A DNA stretch of 64,000 nucleotides from Sphingomonas sp. Y38-1Y. GTDB taxonomy: Bacteria; Pseudomonadota; Alphaproteobacteria; Sphingomonadales; Sphingomonadaceae. Below are positions 25,254-33,748 of this stretch, piece after piece. The first letter of the stretch is position 1, and each line of letters starts with the position of its first letter. The notes beneath the pieces are model-generated. The model worked only from the letters and a program-made list of their open reading frames with translations. It was not told the DNA's origin and did no database searches. The position numbers and the translations under genes were made by a program. The stretch lies in the NCBI RefSeq assembly GCF_032391395.1, contig NZ_CP135916.1, positions 372,001-436,000 on the forward strand, in the 5' to 3' direction.

Positions 25254-25337
25254 CGTCACCCCGGACTTGATCCGAGGGCCCGCTTCTTCCGCAACATTGG
25301 TATTAAAGCGGGACCCCGGCTCGGGGCCGGGGTGACG
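25254..25337. repeat. REP-like inverted repeat, family B, copy 1
   Basis: The arms are CGTCACCCCGGACTTGATCC (beginning at 25254) and AGCGGGACCCCGGCTCGGGG followed by CCGGGGTGACG (ending at 25337), around an AT-containing spacer. The same unit recurs at 61661-61754, so it is a dispersed family rather than a single hairpin. Confidence 0.85.
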
Positions 25338-25405
25338 CGCTTGTGGTGACGATGACGGAACCACGCCGCCCCTCCATCGTCTGACCGCGAGCGACCGGAG
25401 GGGTG

Positions 25406-26503
25406 ATGCGTAACGATTTCCTGATCTTCGAGCCCGGCGACGTCGACCTGTCGCGATCGCCGTTGCGCGGATCGTGCGAGGCGGAGACGTTCGTGCTCGG
25501 CGCCTTCAACCCGGGCTTCACGCGGCTGCCCTCCGGCAACCTTCTGATGATGGTTCGCGTGGCGGAGGGGCTGGTCGATGCCGGCACCCGTTCGCTCCGC
25601 TGGGAGGACGGTCGCTATCTCGTCGACGAGTGGCCCGCCGACCGCGTCGACGCCAGCGACCCGCGCATCCTCAAGCTGCTCGGCGACCCCTGGCGCCCGC
25701 TCGCGCTCACCTCGCTGTCCTGGCTGCTCCCGGTCGAGCTGTCGTACGATGGCGAGCGCGTCGAGGCGGTGCATTACGACCGCGCGATCGTGCCCGCCGC
25801 CAGCTATCAGGCTTACGGCGTCGAGGACCCACGCATCAGCCGAATCGGTGAGGAATGGGTGATGACCACCTGTTCGGTCAGTCCCGAGCGGCTCTGCACC
25901 ACGCTCCATCGTTCGCGCGACGCGATCGCTTGGGAGCTGGAGGGCATCGTCCTCGACCATCAGAATAAGGACATGCTGGTGTTCGAGGGGCAGTCGGGCG
26001 GCCTTTATTGGGCGCAGACCCGGCCGCTGGGCGAAACCTGGTTCGCCTATCCACCCGGCAGCGAATGGCGCGCGGGGCCGGCGATCAATCTCGCGACCTC
26101 GCCCGACCTGCTGCATTGGAAACCCTATGAAAAGCCGGGGCTGCGGCCGCACGCCGCCACCGTGTCGACCGCGCGGATGGGCGGGGGCACGCCGCCGATC
26201 CTGACCGACCGCGGCTGGCTGACCTTGTGGCACGGCGTCGAGCCCGGCGCGGAGGTCGGCATCTATCGCACCTATTGGTCGATCCTCGATCGGACCGATC
26301 CGTCGGTCACCGTCGCGACCGAGCATGAGGCGCTGATCGAGCCCGCGCCGCACCTGACCGCGCACCTCAGCGACCAGAAATATCTCGACAGCGTCGTGTT
26401 CACGACCGGGATCGTCGATGCGGGCGATCATTATCTGGTGGCAAGCGGCGAGGCCGACCTCGCTTGCCGCCTCACGCGGATCGACAAGGGCCGCTTCGCG
26501 TGA
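25406..26503 (+). CDS. GH130-family glycosidase/phosphorylase
   Basis: This is a 365-aa five-bladed beta-propeller of glycoside hydrolase family 130, which contains beta-mannoside phosphorylases and hydrolases. Evidence is the order of LGAFNPGFTRLPSGNLLMMVRV, GVEDPRIS, LFEGQSGG-like VFEGQSGG, AINLATSPD, and GGGTPPI followed by WHGV, each a known propeller motif. No signal peptide is seen. CGGAGGGG precedes ATG 25406. Its stop overlaps the start of the GH13 gene (GTGA), so it opens an operon with GH13 and a GT4. Substrate specificity (mannoside, glucoside or synthesis in reverse) is not evident. Confidence 0.82.
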   Translation: MRNDFLIFEPGDVDLSRSPLRGSCEAETFVLGAFNPGFTRLPSGNLLMMVRVAEGLVDAGTRSLRWEDGRYLVDEWPADRVDASDPRILKLLGDPWRPLALTSLSWLLPVELSYDGERVEAVHYDRAIVPAASYQAYGVEDPRISRIGEEWVMTTCSVSPERLCTTLHRSRDAIAWELEGIVLDHQNKDMLVFEGQSGGLYWAQTRPLGETWFAYPPGSEWRAGPAINLATSPDLLHWKPYEKPGLRPHAATVSTARMGGGTPPILTDRGWLTLWHGVEPGAEVGIYRTYWSILDRTDPSVTVATEHEALIEPAPHLTAHLSDQKYLDSVVFTTGIVDAGDHYLVASGEADLACRLTRIDKGRFA

Positions 26504-28083
26504 GCCGACCCTGGTGGCACGGCGCGGTACTGTATCAGGTCTATCCGCGATCCTTCCAGGATTCGGACGGCGACGGCATCGGCGACCTTGCCGGCATTAC
26601 CGCACGGCTCCCCTATTTCGTCGAGCTCGGCATAGACGCGATCTGGATCTCACCGATCTTCCCCTCGCCGATGGCGGACTTCGGCTATGACGTCGCCGAT
26701 TATTGCGGGATCGACCCGCGCTTCGGCTCGCTGACCGACTTCGACACGCTGCTCGCCCGCGCGCACGAGCTCGGGCTGAAGGTGCTGCTCGACTTCGTGC
26801 CCAACCACAGCTCTGACCACCATCCCTGGTTCGTCGAGAGCCGGTCGTCGCGCGATAACCCCAGGCGCGACTGGTATATCTGGCGCGATCCCGCGCCCGG
26901 CGGCGGGCCGCCCAACAACTGGATCAGTGATTTCGGCGGGCCCGCCTGGGAATGGGACGCGGTGTCGGGGCAATATTACAGCCACGCCTTCCTCGCCGAG
27001 CAGCCCGACCTCAACTGGCGCAATCCCGAGCTTCGCGCGGCAATGATCGACGCGATGCGCTTCTGGTTCGATCGCGGCGTCGACGGGTTTCGCATCGACG
27101 TGCTGTGGCACATGGTCAAGCACGCGGACTTCCCCGACAATCCCGCCAACCCCGACTTTGCCGAGGGGATGGGCGAGATGTGGCGCGTGCTCCAGCTCCA
27201 CTCGACCGACCAGCCCGAGGTCCACGACATCGCCGCCGAGATGCGCCGCGTCGCCGACGGCTATGGCGAGCGCCTGCTGATCGGCGAGATCTACCTGCCG
27301 GTCGAGCGGCTGATGCATTACTACGGCACCGGGGATGCGCCGGGCGTCCACCTGCCCTTCAACTTTCAGCTGATCGACGCGCCCTGGCACGCGCGGACGC
27401 TGGCGACGCTGATCGAGACCTATGAGTGCGCGCTGCCCGAGGATGGCTGGCCGAATTGGGTGCTCGGCAATCACGACCGCCCGCGCGCAGCGACACGGTT
27501 CGGCGAGGCGCAGGCGCGCGTCGCGGCGATGCTCAACCTGACGCTGCGCGGCACCCCGACCATCTATTATGGCGACGAGATCGGCATCGCCGACGTCGCG
27601 ATCCCCGCGTCCCAAGTCGCCGACCCACGTGAGCTTCGCGAACCGGGCAAAGGGCTCGGACGCGACCCGGTGCGGACGCCGATGGCCTGGGATGCGAGTG
27701 CCCAGGGCGGCTTCAGCGCGGGCGAGCCGTGGCTGCCGCTGCATCCCGACGCATCGACCCGCAACGTCGCCGCGCAGAAGTCCGCCTCTGGGTCGATGTG
27801 GCAACTCCACCGCGACATCATCGCGCTTCGCCGCGCGACGCCCGCGCTCGCGCTCGGCGGCTGGCACCTCGTCCATGCCGACGATGCGGTGCTCGCCTAT
27901 GAGCGGCGCCTGGACGACACCCGCGTGCTCGTCGCGCTCAACCTGACCGGCGAGCCCGCGTCGCTCGCGCTGCCCGACTGGGCGGCCGGGCTGACGCCGC
28001 GGCTCGGCACGCTCGGCACGATGGCCAGAATCGAGGAGGGCCGCTTGATCCTGATGGGAGACGAAGGCGTGATCCTCGCATGA
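26500..28083 (+). CDS. GH13-family alpha-glucosidase-like enzyme
   Basis: This is a 527-aa cytoplasmic (no signal peptide) GH13 enzyme of the alpha-glucosidase / oligo-1,6-glucosidase type. It has conserved region I DFVPNHSS; region II GFRIDV with nucleophile D200; region III IGEIYLP with acid/base E263; and region IV NHDRPR with D326. The GTG start at 26500 overlaps the GH130 stop; a longer in-frame start inside GH130 is less likely. The C-terminal beta domain (about 450-527) ends DEGVILA. It overlaps the GT4 start by four bases (ATGA). Confidence 0.9.
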   Translation: MSRPWWHGAVLYQVYPRSFQDSDGDGIGDLAGITARLPYFVELGIDAIWISPIFPSPMADFGYDVADYCGIDPRFGSLTDFDTLLARAHELGLKVLLDFVPNHSSDHHPWFVESRSSRDNPRRDWYIWRDPAPGGGPPNNWISDFGGPAWEWDAVSGQYYSHAFLAEQPDLNWRNPELRAAMIDAMRFWFDRGVDGFRIDVLWHMVKHADFPDNPANPDFAEGMGEMWRVLQLHSTDQPEVHDIAAEMRRVADGYGERLLIGEIYLPVERLMHYYGTGDAPGVHLPFNFQLIDAPWHARTLATLIETYECALPEDGWPNWVLGNHDRPRAATRFGEAQARVAAMLNLTLRGTPTIYYGDEIGIADVAIPASQVADPRELREPGKGLGRDPVRTPMAWDASAQGGFSAGEPWLPLHPDASTRNVAAQKSASGSMWQLHRDIIALRRATPALALGGWHLVHADDAVLAYERRLDDTRVLVALNLTGEPASLALPDWAAGLTPRLGTLGTMARIEEGRLILMGDEGVILA

Positions 28084-29084
28084 AGATCGCCATGATCGCC
28101 CCCATCGCCTGGCGCACCCCCCCGCGCCATTATGGCCCCTGGGAACTGGTGACGAGCCTGCTGACCGAGGCGCTGGTCGCGCGTGGCATCGACGTCACGC
28201 TGTTCGCGACGGCGGATTCGCTCACCGCCGCGACGCTCGCCGCCGTGGTGCCGGCGCCCTACAGCGAGGACCCCAGCGTCGATGCCAAGGTGTGGGAGCA
28301 CCGTCACCTTGCCCATGTGTTCGAGCGGGCGGGTGAGTTCGACCTGATCCACAACCAGGCCGACTTTCCCGCACATGCCTTTGCCAATCTGGTCGACACG
28401 CCGATGGTGACGACGATCCACGGCTTCTCGTCCGACCGCATCCTGCCGATGTACGCACCCTATCAGGAGCGCGTGCACTATGTCGCGATCAGCGATGCCG
28501 ACCGGCATCCGTCGCTGCGCTATGCCGCAACGATCCATCACGGCATCCCGATCGGCGATTTCGCGTTCGATCCGGTGGGGAGCGACGACCTGCTCTTCTT
28601 CGGTCGGATGCACCCCGACAAGGGCGCGGCGGAAGCGATCCGGGTGGCGGAGGCGACCGGGCGGCGGCTGACGATGTACGGCATCGTCCAGGACGGCGGC
28701 TATTATGAGCGCGAGGTCGTATCCCGGCTGAGCGATCGCATCCGCCATCCCGGCGCGGTCGGTGGGCTGGAGCGCGTCGCGGCGCTGGGCGGTGCGGCGG
28801 CGCTCCTCCACCTCATCAATTTCGACGAGCCGTTCGGGCTGTCGGTGATCGAGGCGATGGCATGCGGCACCCCCGTCATCGCGATCCGCCGCGGATCGAT
28901 GCCCGAGCTGATCGAGGACGGCGTCACCGGCTTTCTCGTCGACAGCGTCGACGAGGCAGTGGCGGCGGTCGATCGGCTGGGCGAGATCGATCGCGCCGCC
29001 TGCCGCCGCGCGGTCGAGCAACGCTTCTCGGTCGAGCGCATGGTCGACCGCTACATCGAGCTCTATCGCGAGATTCTCAGCTGA
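28080..29084 (+). CDS. glycosyltransferase family 4 protein
   Basis: This is a 334-aa GT4-type retaining glycosyltransferase with a GT-B fold. The N-terminal domain starts MKIAMIAPIAWRTPPRHYGPWELV; the C-terminal nucleotide-sugar domain has FFGRMHPDKG and the E-x7-E motif in NFDEPFGLSVIEAMACGTPVI, followed by GFLVDS. ATG 28080 overlaps the GH13 stop. Being third in an operon with a GH130 and a GH13 enzyme, it may act on the same oligosaccharide (synthesis versus breakdown), which is inference. The operon is followed by about 170 AT-richer bases and then a decayed region. Confidence 0.85.
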   Translation: MKIAMIAPIAWRTPPRHYGPWELVTSLLTEALVARGIDVTLFATADSLTAATLAAVVPAPYSEDPSVDAKVWEHRHLAHVFERAGEFDLIHNQADFPAHAFANLVDTPMVTTIHGFSSDRILPMYAPYQERVHYVAISDADRHPSLRYAATIHHGIPIGDFAFDPVGSDDLLFFGRMHPDKGAAEAIRVAEATGRRLTMYGIVQDGGYYEREVVSRLSDRIRHPGAVGGLERVAALGGAAALLHLINFDEPFGLSVIEAMACGTPVIAIRRGSMPELIEDGVTGFLVDSVDEAVAAVDRLGEIDRAACRRAVEQRFSVERMVDRYIELYREILS

Positions 29085-29260
29085 GCTGCTTCCGCTGAGG
29101 TAGAAGCAGTTCTGGACTAAATCGATTGCATGAATTGATATTAACAGGATCGTGAGTTTTGCGTCGTCCCCTACACCGATTGTGTCTAGGAGCGTCGATT
29201 GCGTGGATATTTCCGAGATCCAACACCGATTGCTCGGATATTTGTGCCTGTCTTCCTCAT
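29085..29260. other. AT-richer intergenic stretch after the GH130-GH13-GT4 operon
   Basis: These 176 bases are clearly richer in A and T than their surroundings, for example around 29115-29160 and 29205-29250. A 7-bp hairpin, CTGCTTC (29086-29092) / GAAGCAG (29103-29109), follows the GT4 stop by one base and may be a weak terminator. I see no gene here. Confidence 0.5.
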
Positions 29261-29929
29261 TCAGCGCAGCTTAGCGACCTTCGATGATTTATGTCTGAAT
29301 TCCGCGACGTCCGCCCCCCAAGGGTGATCGGACCGCATAGCTCGCGCAGCAGGGCGTGCATCGGTGCCGTTCCGCCCGGCGCACTTTCCAGCACTTGCGC
29401 GCCTCTTTCGCCGGGGCGTAGCGTGAGCGGGGGAGGCAAGCGCGTCCACCCTCACCGCATCGTAGCCCTCGACAATTACCAGCAGTCGATGCTGGAATTC
29501 CGAGGTGGTACTCGACATCCATCTTAGCGCCTCCGCGAGGCAACGGCGGGGCATCTCGCCCCGCAGCAGCGGCCACAAGTCGGTTACCAAAGCCGGGTCG
29601 TGCAAAAGCCCGTGGAAACATGCGACGTCGTGGCGTCGGCTCGCGGGCGGCAACCATCCTTCGGAGACCACGACCATGATCTCGTTCGGCGCCACCTGGC
29701 CTGCCCGCGCGAACGGCGCCGCCGACAGAAGCCCGTCCGTTGCCACCACCGGTACACGAGCGAACAGGCGCGAGATCCGTGAAACGTCGTGACGCCACTC
29801 GAAACCGAAGTGGCCCAGCACAGGCAAAATGAGATAGCGTCGGAAGTAACGTTTGATGGCCACTTCCATCTTCTGCCGGTCGGAGCCGAGCATCGCCTTC
29901 ATCTTACCGGATCGCATGGTGCCGCCCAC
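29261..29929 (-). pseudogene. unrecognised open frame in a decayed region
   Basis: A 222-codon minus-strand frame follows the broken tniQ-like gene. Residues about 25-150 look protein-like (RYLILPVLGHFGFEW, VPVVATDGLLSAAPF, NEIMVVVSEGWLPP, FQHRLLVIVEGYDAV). The last 60 residues turn basic and low-complexity, while another frame there (PPPLTLRPGERGAQVL) looks more coherent, suggesting a frameshift. It may be a continuation of the upstream element gene or an independent remnant. I do not recognise a family. No good ribosome-binding site was seen at 29929. Confidence 0.4.
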
Positions 29930-31060
29930 CGCATCCTTGGCGGCAAGCAGTTGCGCTCAGTCGAGCCGGAAGCGCCAACTGGAAGTCGGAGTCGAGCGCA
30001 ACGAGGATGTTGGCGAGGAGGGTGTCAGCGACGCTTACCACTTTTGCGCTATGCGCGAGCGAAAGCCGCTTTTTGTCGATCACAGCCCGAATGATAAGCC
30101 GCGCGCGCATGTCGCTAAGGCCAACGTTCAATCGAGCCTGGGAAGAATCTGGTCCCGCACCTAGTCGAGCACCGGGTCGGCGTTGATGCTCAGGTTGCGG
30201 TGCAGGTTGCCGTAGTCAGCGTAGCAGACGCTGCTCCGCGACCGGTTGCTGACGACGATCTCGTGCAGCGTTCGCTGAAGCTCCACCTTTCAATCTAGGA
30301 CTACCCGCCAGCCTAGCGAAGCGACCTCGACCAGCCGGGCCGAAATTGTGCGGCGACCCTGCCGGCTTTTTCGTCCATAGCCGAACTACTCAAGATACGG
30401 CAAAGCTACGAGGCCACATCAGGCGACCTCGTGTCGAGCTGCGGATGCGAGATCTGCGGAGCAAAGCCCAGTCGACCAAGAGCCAGGCGTCGCGCTGGCG
30501 GGTGTCGTTGTCGGCCGTAGTTTCCGGAAGGTCCTTCCCACCGCAGCGGCATGTCCCGACAGGAAGCCCCCCGTCGATTGCGAGACCGCAATAGCCGCAC
30601 GCCGCCACGATCCCCACACTGTGCTGCGGGCACGTCGATGTCGGCGGGACCTGCCAACACCCGCGCCCGAGGGCCGGCAGATCGCGTCGCTCCGATTGGA
30701 AGTCCTCCAAGTCTCTCCAGACGCAGGCGGGCAGGTCTGACCGGGACGAGTGACGCGGTAGTTGAAGTTGAAGCTGGCTACAGACATCCGGCCGCCGGTC
30801 ATCCGAGTCGACGTGGCGGCTCCGATCTCCGAAGCGTCGAACTCGCTCAAACGGGTTGCGACAGCTATCCTTTGCTCAAGCTTCGGGCCCTGCTTGATGC
30901 GCAAATGTGGGGTGGAGCGCAGGAACTGACTGACGTCCCGCATGCCGTTGGCGAGCGCCAACCTGTCGAGGATCGACATCGCGGTCTCGCTCTCGCGGGG
31001 CTTGACCGTTCTCGGAGCCCAGTCAACCTCGAGAAGCTGCGTCGAAGTTCCGGGCTACGC
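29930..31060 (-). pseudogene. degenerate tniQ-like gene (transposition/target-selection protein)
   Basis: Reading the minus strand from about 31060, one frame gives LLEVDWAPRTVKPRESETA, then MSILDRLALANGMRDVSQFL (ATG 30979), resembling the N-terminus of TniQ/TnsD-family proteins. At about 30725-30731 the frame breaks inside a zinc motif. Restoring one base gives RPGQTCPxCVWRDLEDF, continuing in a second frame as STCPQHS, CGYCGL and CRCGGKDL, the CPxC-CPxH-CxxC-CxCG spacing of TniQ zinc ribbons. A second shift near 30470 moves to LGRLGFAPQISHPQLD, followed by in-frame stops (about 30411, 30314, 30165 and 30139). At least two frameshifts and several stops mean it cannot make a full protein. Confidence 0.65.
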
Positions 31061-31604
31061 CTTCATCCTCAATGCAGCGTTTCGCCGGCTCCCGACAGTC
31101 TTGACCTTCTGAAAATCGCCTGGCGGTGCATGGCGAGAGGCCACGCCGGGCGGATGCTGCCTTAGGCCAGGTCGATGGCGAGGCAGGCCGGCGAGTGGCG
31201 CCGGATCCTGGCAAGCTCGTCGCCGATCACGTAGGTCCACCTGAACGCCTCGAGGTCCGACGCAGCAATCAGGCCGTCTTCGCCATGGACGAGCGTGCCG
31301 TCGCGGATTAGCGCGTGGACGCATCCCAGGTGTAGCCGCAGCAACAGTCGCCACGTGAAGGGGTCATGTCCCGTCAGGCGATGACCCGGCGCACTGCCGC
31401 CTGCTAACTACGGTGATCAGCCGTTCGGCCGCCGCTTCCAGCGATCGGGCCAATGCGTGCGCCGCAACGCCTCGCTCGATTTCGCATCGGTGAGGGTGAG
31501 TTGTCTCGCCTCATTCCTCCCGAAAGATTCAGTCGAATGGCTATCGACCCACTGATCGACCGCCCGCTATTTTGAAATCGTCATCGATCGACTAACGGAC
31601 GACA
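31061..31604 (-). pseudogene. fragments of further element genes
   Basis: Two minus-strand scraps look like former protein ends. One (about 31162-31400) reads PFTWRLLLRLHLGCVHALIRDGTL and continues to IAASDLEAFRWTYVIGDELAR, like a DNA-binding C-terminal domain; it has a stop just upstream of residue 1. The other (about 31400-31570) reads AVDQWVDSHSTESFGRN then LTLTDAKSSEALRRTHWPDRW and ends at 31400. Neither has a plausible start. Together with the broken tniQ-like gene they suggest a deleted Tn-type element. The region otherwise holds no gene up to the polymerase start at 31605. Confidence 0.4.
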
Positions 31605-32972
31605 ATGGTTCACTCGCATTCCGCACGCCGATCTTTGTTATGGCCCGATGTGCCCCTCGGCTTGACGATCGCGCTGTTGGTACTGCTCTGGGTGGTGGGC
31701 GGAGCGTCTCGCGCGGACGTCATGGGCCAGGTCGTGGTGCGTGCAGGAAGCTGGGCGATCCTGATCGCCGCGATCCTTGCCGGCCCGCGGCCGGTGCTGA
31801 CCGGCCTAAAGCCTGTGCTATTCCTGCTGATCGCCGCGATCGCGCTGCCTCTAATCCAGCTCATTCCATTGCCTCCTGCCGGGTGGCAGGCGTTGCCCGG
31901 CCGCGACATGCTACTCGTTCCCGGCGGACCAGTGCCATGGCGGCCCTGGACGATGACGCCGGGAGCGACGCGCAACGCGCTTGCCTCGCTCGTCGTGCCG
32001 GCGACGACGTTTGTTGTGCTTACGCAGGCAAACGAGCGGGTCTTCCGCTGGATGCCAGCAATCCTAATGGCGATGATCGTCGCGGCGATGCTGTTCGGCC
32101 TGCTCCAGTTCTCAGGCACGGCTTTTAACAGCCCGTTTCTCAACGACACGCCAGGCGCCGTCAGCAGCATATTCGCCAATCGAAATCATTTCGCGTTGTT
32201 CATCGCAATGGGCTGCCTCATTGCGCCCGTCTGGGCCTTCATGGACCGGGAGGCGTTGCGCTGGCGCGGCTCGATCGCGGCGGGCCTTGTCGTGCTGTTC
32301 GTGCTGACGATCCTGGCGACCGGCTCGCGCAGCGGGATGCTGCTGGGGGCCGCGGCGCTGGCGCTCGCGCTCGCACTGGTCGGCAAGCGGCTGCGCCGCC
32401 GGCTGGCGGGGGCGCCGCGCTGGGTGCTGCCGACGCTGATCCTCGTAGCGGTCGTCGTGATCGGCGGCGCCGTGGCGCTGAGCTTCGCGGCGGACCGTGC
32501 CGATTCGATCAACCGCCTGATCGCGCTGGAAACGGGCGAGGACATGCGCTCGCGCGCGCGGCCGACGGTGCTGGCGATGATCGCGCTCTACATGCCGTTC
32601 GGATCGGGGCTGGGCGGGTTCGACCCGGTGTTCCGCATCCACGAGCCGTTCGCGCTCCTCAAGCCCACCTATTTCAATCAGGCGCACAACGATTTCCTCG
32701 GCATCGCGCTGGATGCCGGGATCGCCGGCGCGGCGCTGCTGGCGGTTGGGGTAATCTGGTGGCTCGTCGCCTCGATCCGCGTCTGGCGGGCATGCCCCGA
32801 CGAGGCCGTTCAGCTGGCGCGGCTAGGCTCGACGCTGATCCTTCTCGTCCTCCTGGCGAGCGCCACCGATTATCCCGCGCGCACCCCGACGATGATGGCA
32901 ATCCTCGTTGTCGGAGGCGTGCTTCTCGCCCGCGGCCGGCGAGCGTCCGACAGCGCGGCTTTACCGCCTTGA
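31605..32972 (+). CDS. O-antigen ligase/polymerase-like membrane protein (Wzy_C family)
   Basis: This is a 455-aa polytopic membrane protein with about 11 hydrophobic segments. The C-terminal half carries the Wzy_C pattern: SSIFANRNHFALFIAMGCL, an ATGSRSGMLLGAAAL segment, a long periplasmic loop (about 300-365) with GSGLGGFDPVFR and the motif FNQAHNDFLGIALDAGI that is typical of O-antigen ligases and polysaccharide polymerases. It is the first gene of the plus-strand export block, before the Wza- and Wzc-like genes. Whether it polymerises or ligates cannot be decided from sequence; a second polymerase-like gene lies at 41633-42904. Confidence 0.85.
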   Translation: MVHSHSARRSLLWPDVPLGLTIALLVLLWVVGGASRADVMGQVVVRAGSWAILIAAILAGPRPVLTGLKPVLFLLIAAIALPLIQLIPLPPAGWQALPGRDMLLVPGGPVPWRPWTMTPGATRNALASLVVPATTFVVLTQANERVFRWMPAILMAMIVAAMLFGLLQFSGTAFNSPFLNDTPGAVSSIFANRNHFALFIAMGCLIAPVWAFMDREALRWRGSIAAGLVVLFVLTILATGSRSGMLLGAAALALALALVGKRLRRRLAGAPRWVLPTLILVAVVVIGGAVALSFAADRADSINRLIALETGEDMRSRARPTVLAMIALYMPFGSGLGGFDPVFRIHEPFALLKPTYFNQAHNDFLGIALDAGIAGAALLAVGVIWWLVASIRVWRACPDEAVQLARLGSTLILLVLLASATDYPARTPTMMAILVVGGVLLARGRRASDSAALPP

Positions 32973-33027
32973 CCGCCAAATCTATAGGGCGGCCTCATCT
33001 TCCCCATTGACCGGATTCCCCACGCGC

Positions 33028-33738
33028 ATGCGTTTCCCCGTCCCTGTCTTATGCCTAGCGCTGGCGGCGACCGCCTGCGGATCGCCCGAGCCGCTTCAGT
33101 CCAACGGCAGCCTGACCGTCGTCCAGGGGTCGAGCGTGCTGCCGCCGCCCGATCGCGGCGACCTCGTCGCGGCCGATCGCCCGGCGCTGATCGGTCCGCT
33201 CGACACAATCGAGGTGAGCGTGTTCGGTATCCCCGACCTCGACCGCGAGATGCAGGTGGACGCCAGCGGCCGGATCGCCATGCCGCTGGCCGGCACGATC
33301 GACGCCCGCGGCAAGACCGCCGAGGAACTGGCGACTGCGATCGAGATCGCGCTCAAGGCGCGCTACGTCCGCAAGCCGCAGGTTACGGTCAACATTAAAA
33401 GCTCCGTCAGCCAGGTCGTGACGATCGACGGATCGGTGGTCGAGCCGGGCCTCTATCCTGTCACCAATCAAATGACGCTGATGCGCGTCGTCGCCTCCGC
33501 CAAGGGGCTGACCGAATTCGCCAAGCAGGAAGAGGTCGTGATCCTGCGCACCGTCGGTGACAAGCGGATGGCTGGGCTCTACGACATTTCGGCGATCCGC
33601 CGCGGTGCGTATGACGACCCGCCGGTCTACGCCAACGACGTAATCATCGTTGGCGATTCGCCGCAGCGTCGCCTGTTCCGTGATTTCGTGTCGCTGTCGC
33701 CGGTGCTCGCTGCGCCGCTGATCGCCGTGCTACAGTAA
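33028..33738 (+). CDS. polysaccharide export outer-membrane lipoprotein (Wza-like)
   Basis: This is a 236-aa polysaccharide biosynthesis/export family protein. The signal peptide ends with a lipobox LAATAC, giving an acylated C17 after cleavage. The mature protein has the Poly_export domain (GPLDTIEVSVFGIPDLDREMQVDASGRIAMPLAG) followed by SLBB-like repeats (VTIDGSVVEPGLYPV) and ANDVIIVGDSP. It is shorter than E. coli Wza (379 aa) and lacks the long C-terminal transmembrane helix region, although a hydrophobic end (SLSPVLAAPLIAVL) remains. It is followed 10 bases later by the Wzc-like kinase gene. Confidence 0.9.
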   Translation: MRFPVPVLCLALAATACGSPEPLQSNGSLTVVQGSSVLPPPDRGDLVAADRPALIGPLDTIEVSVFGIPDLDREMQVDASGRIAMPLAGTIDARGKTAEELATAIEIALKARYVRKPQVTVNIKSSVSQVVTIDGSVVEPGLYPVTNQMTLMRVVASAKGLTEFAKQEEVVILRTVGDKRMAGLYDISAIRRGAYDDPPVYANDVIIVGDSPQRRLFRDFVSLSPVLAAPLIAVLQ

Positions 33739-33748
33739 GGCCGCTTCG

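Noticed and set aside
25159..25337. Transposon ends
   Set aside because: The palindromes fit dispersed REP elements; no transposase or target duplication flanks them.
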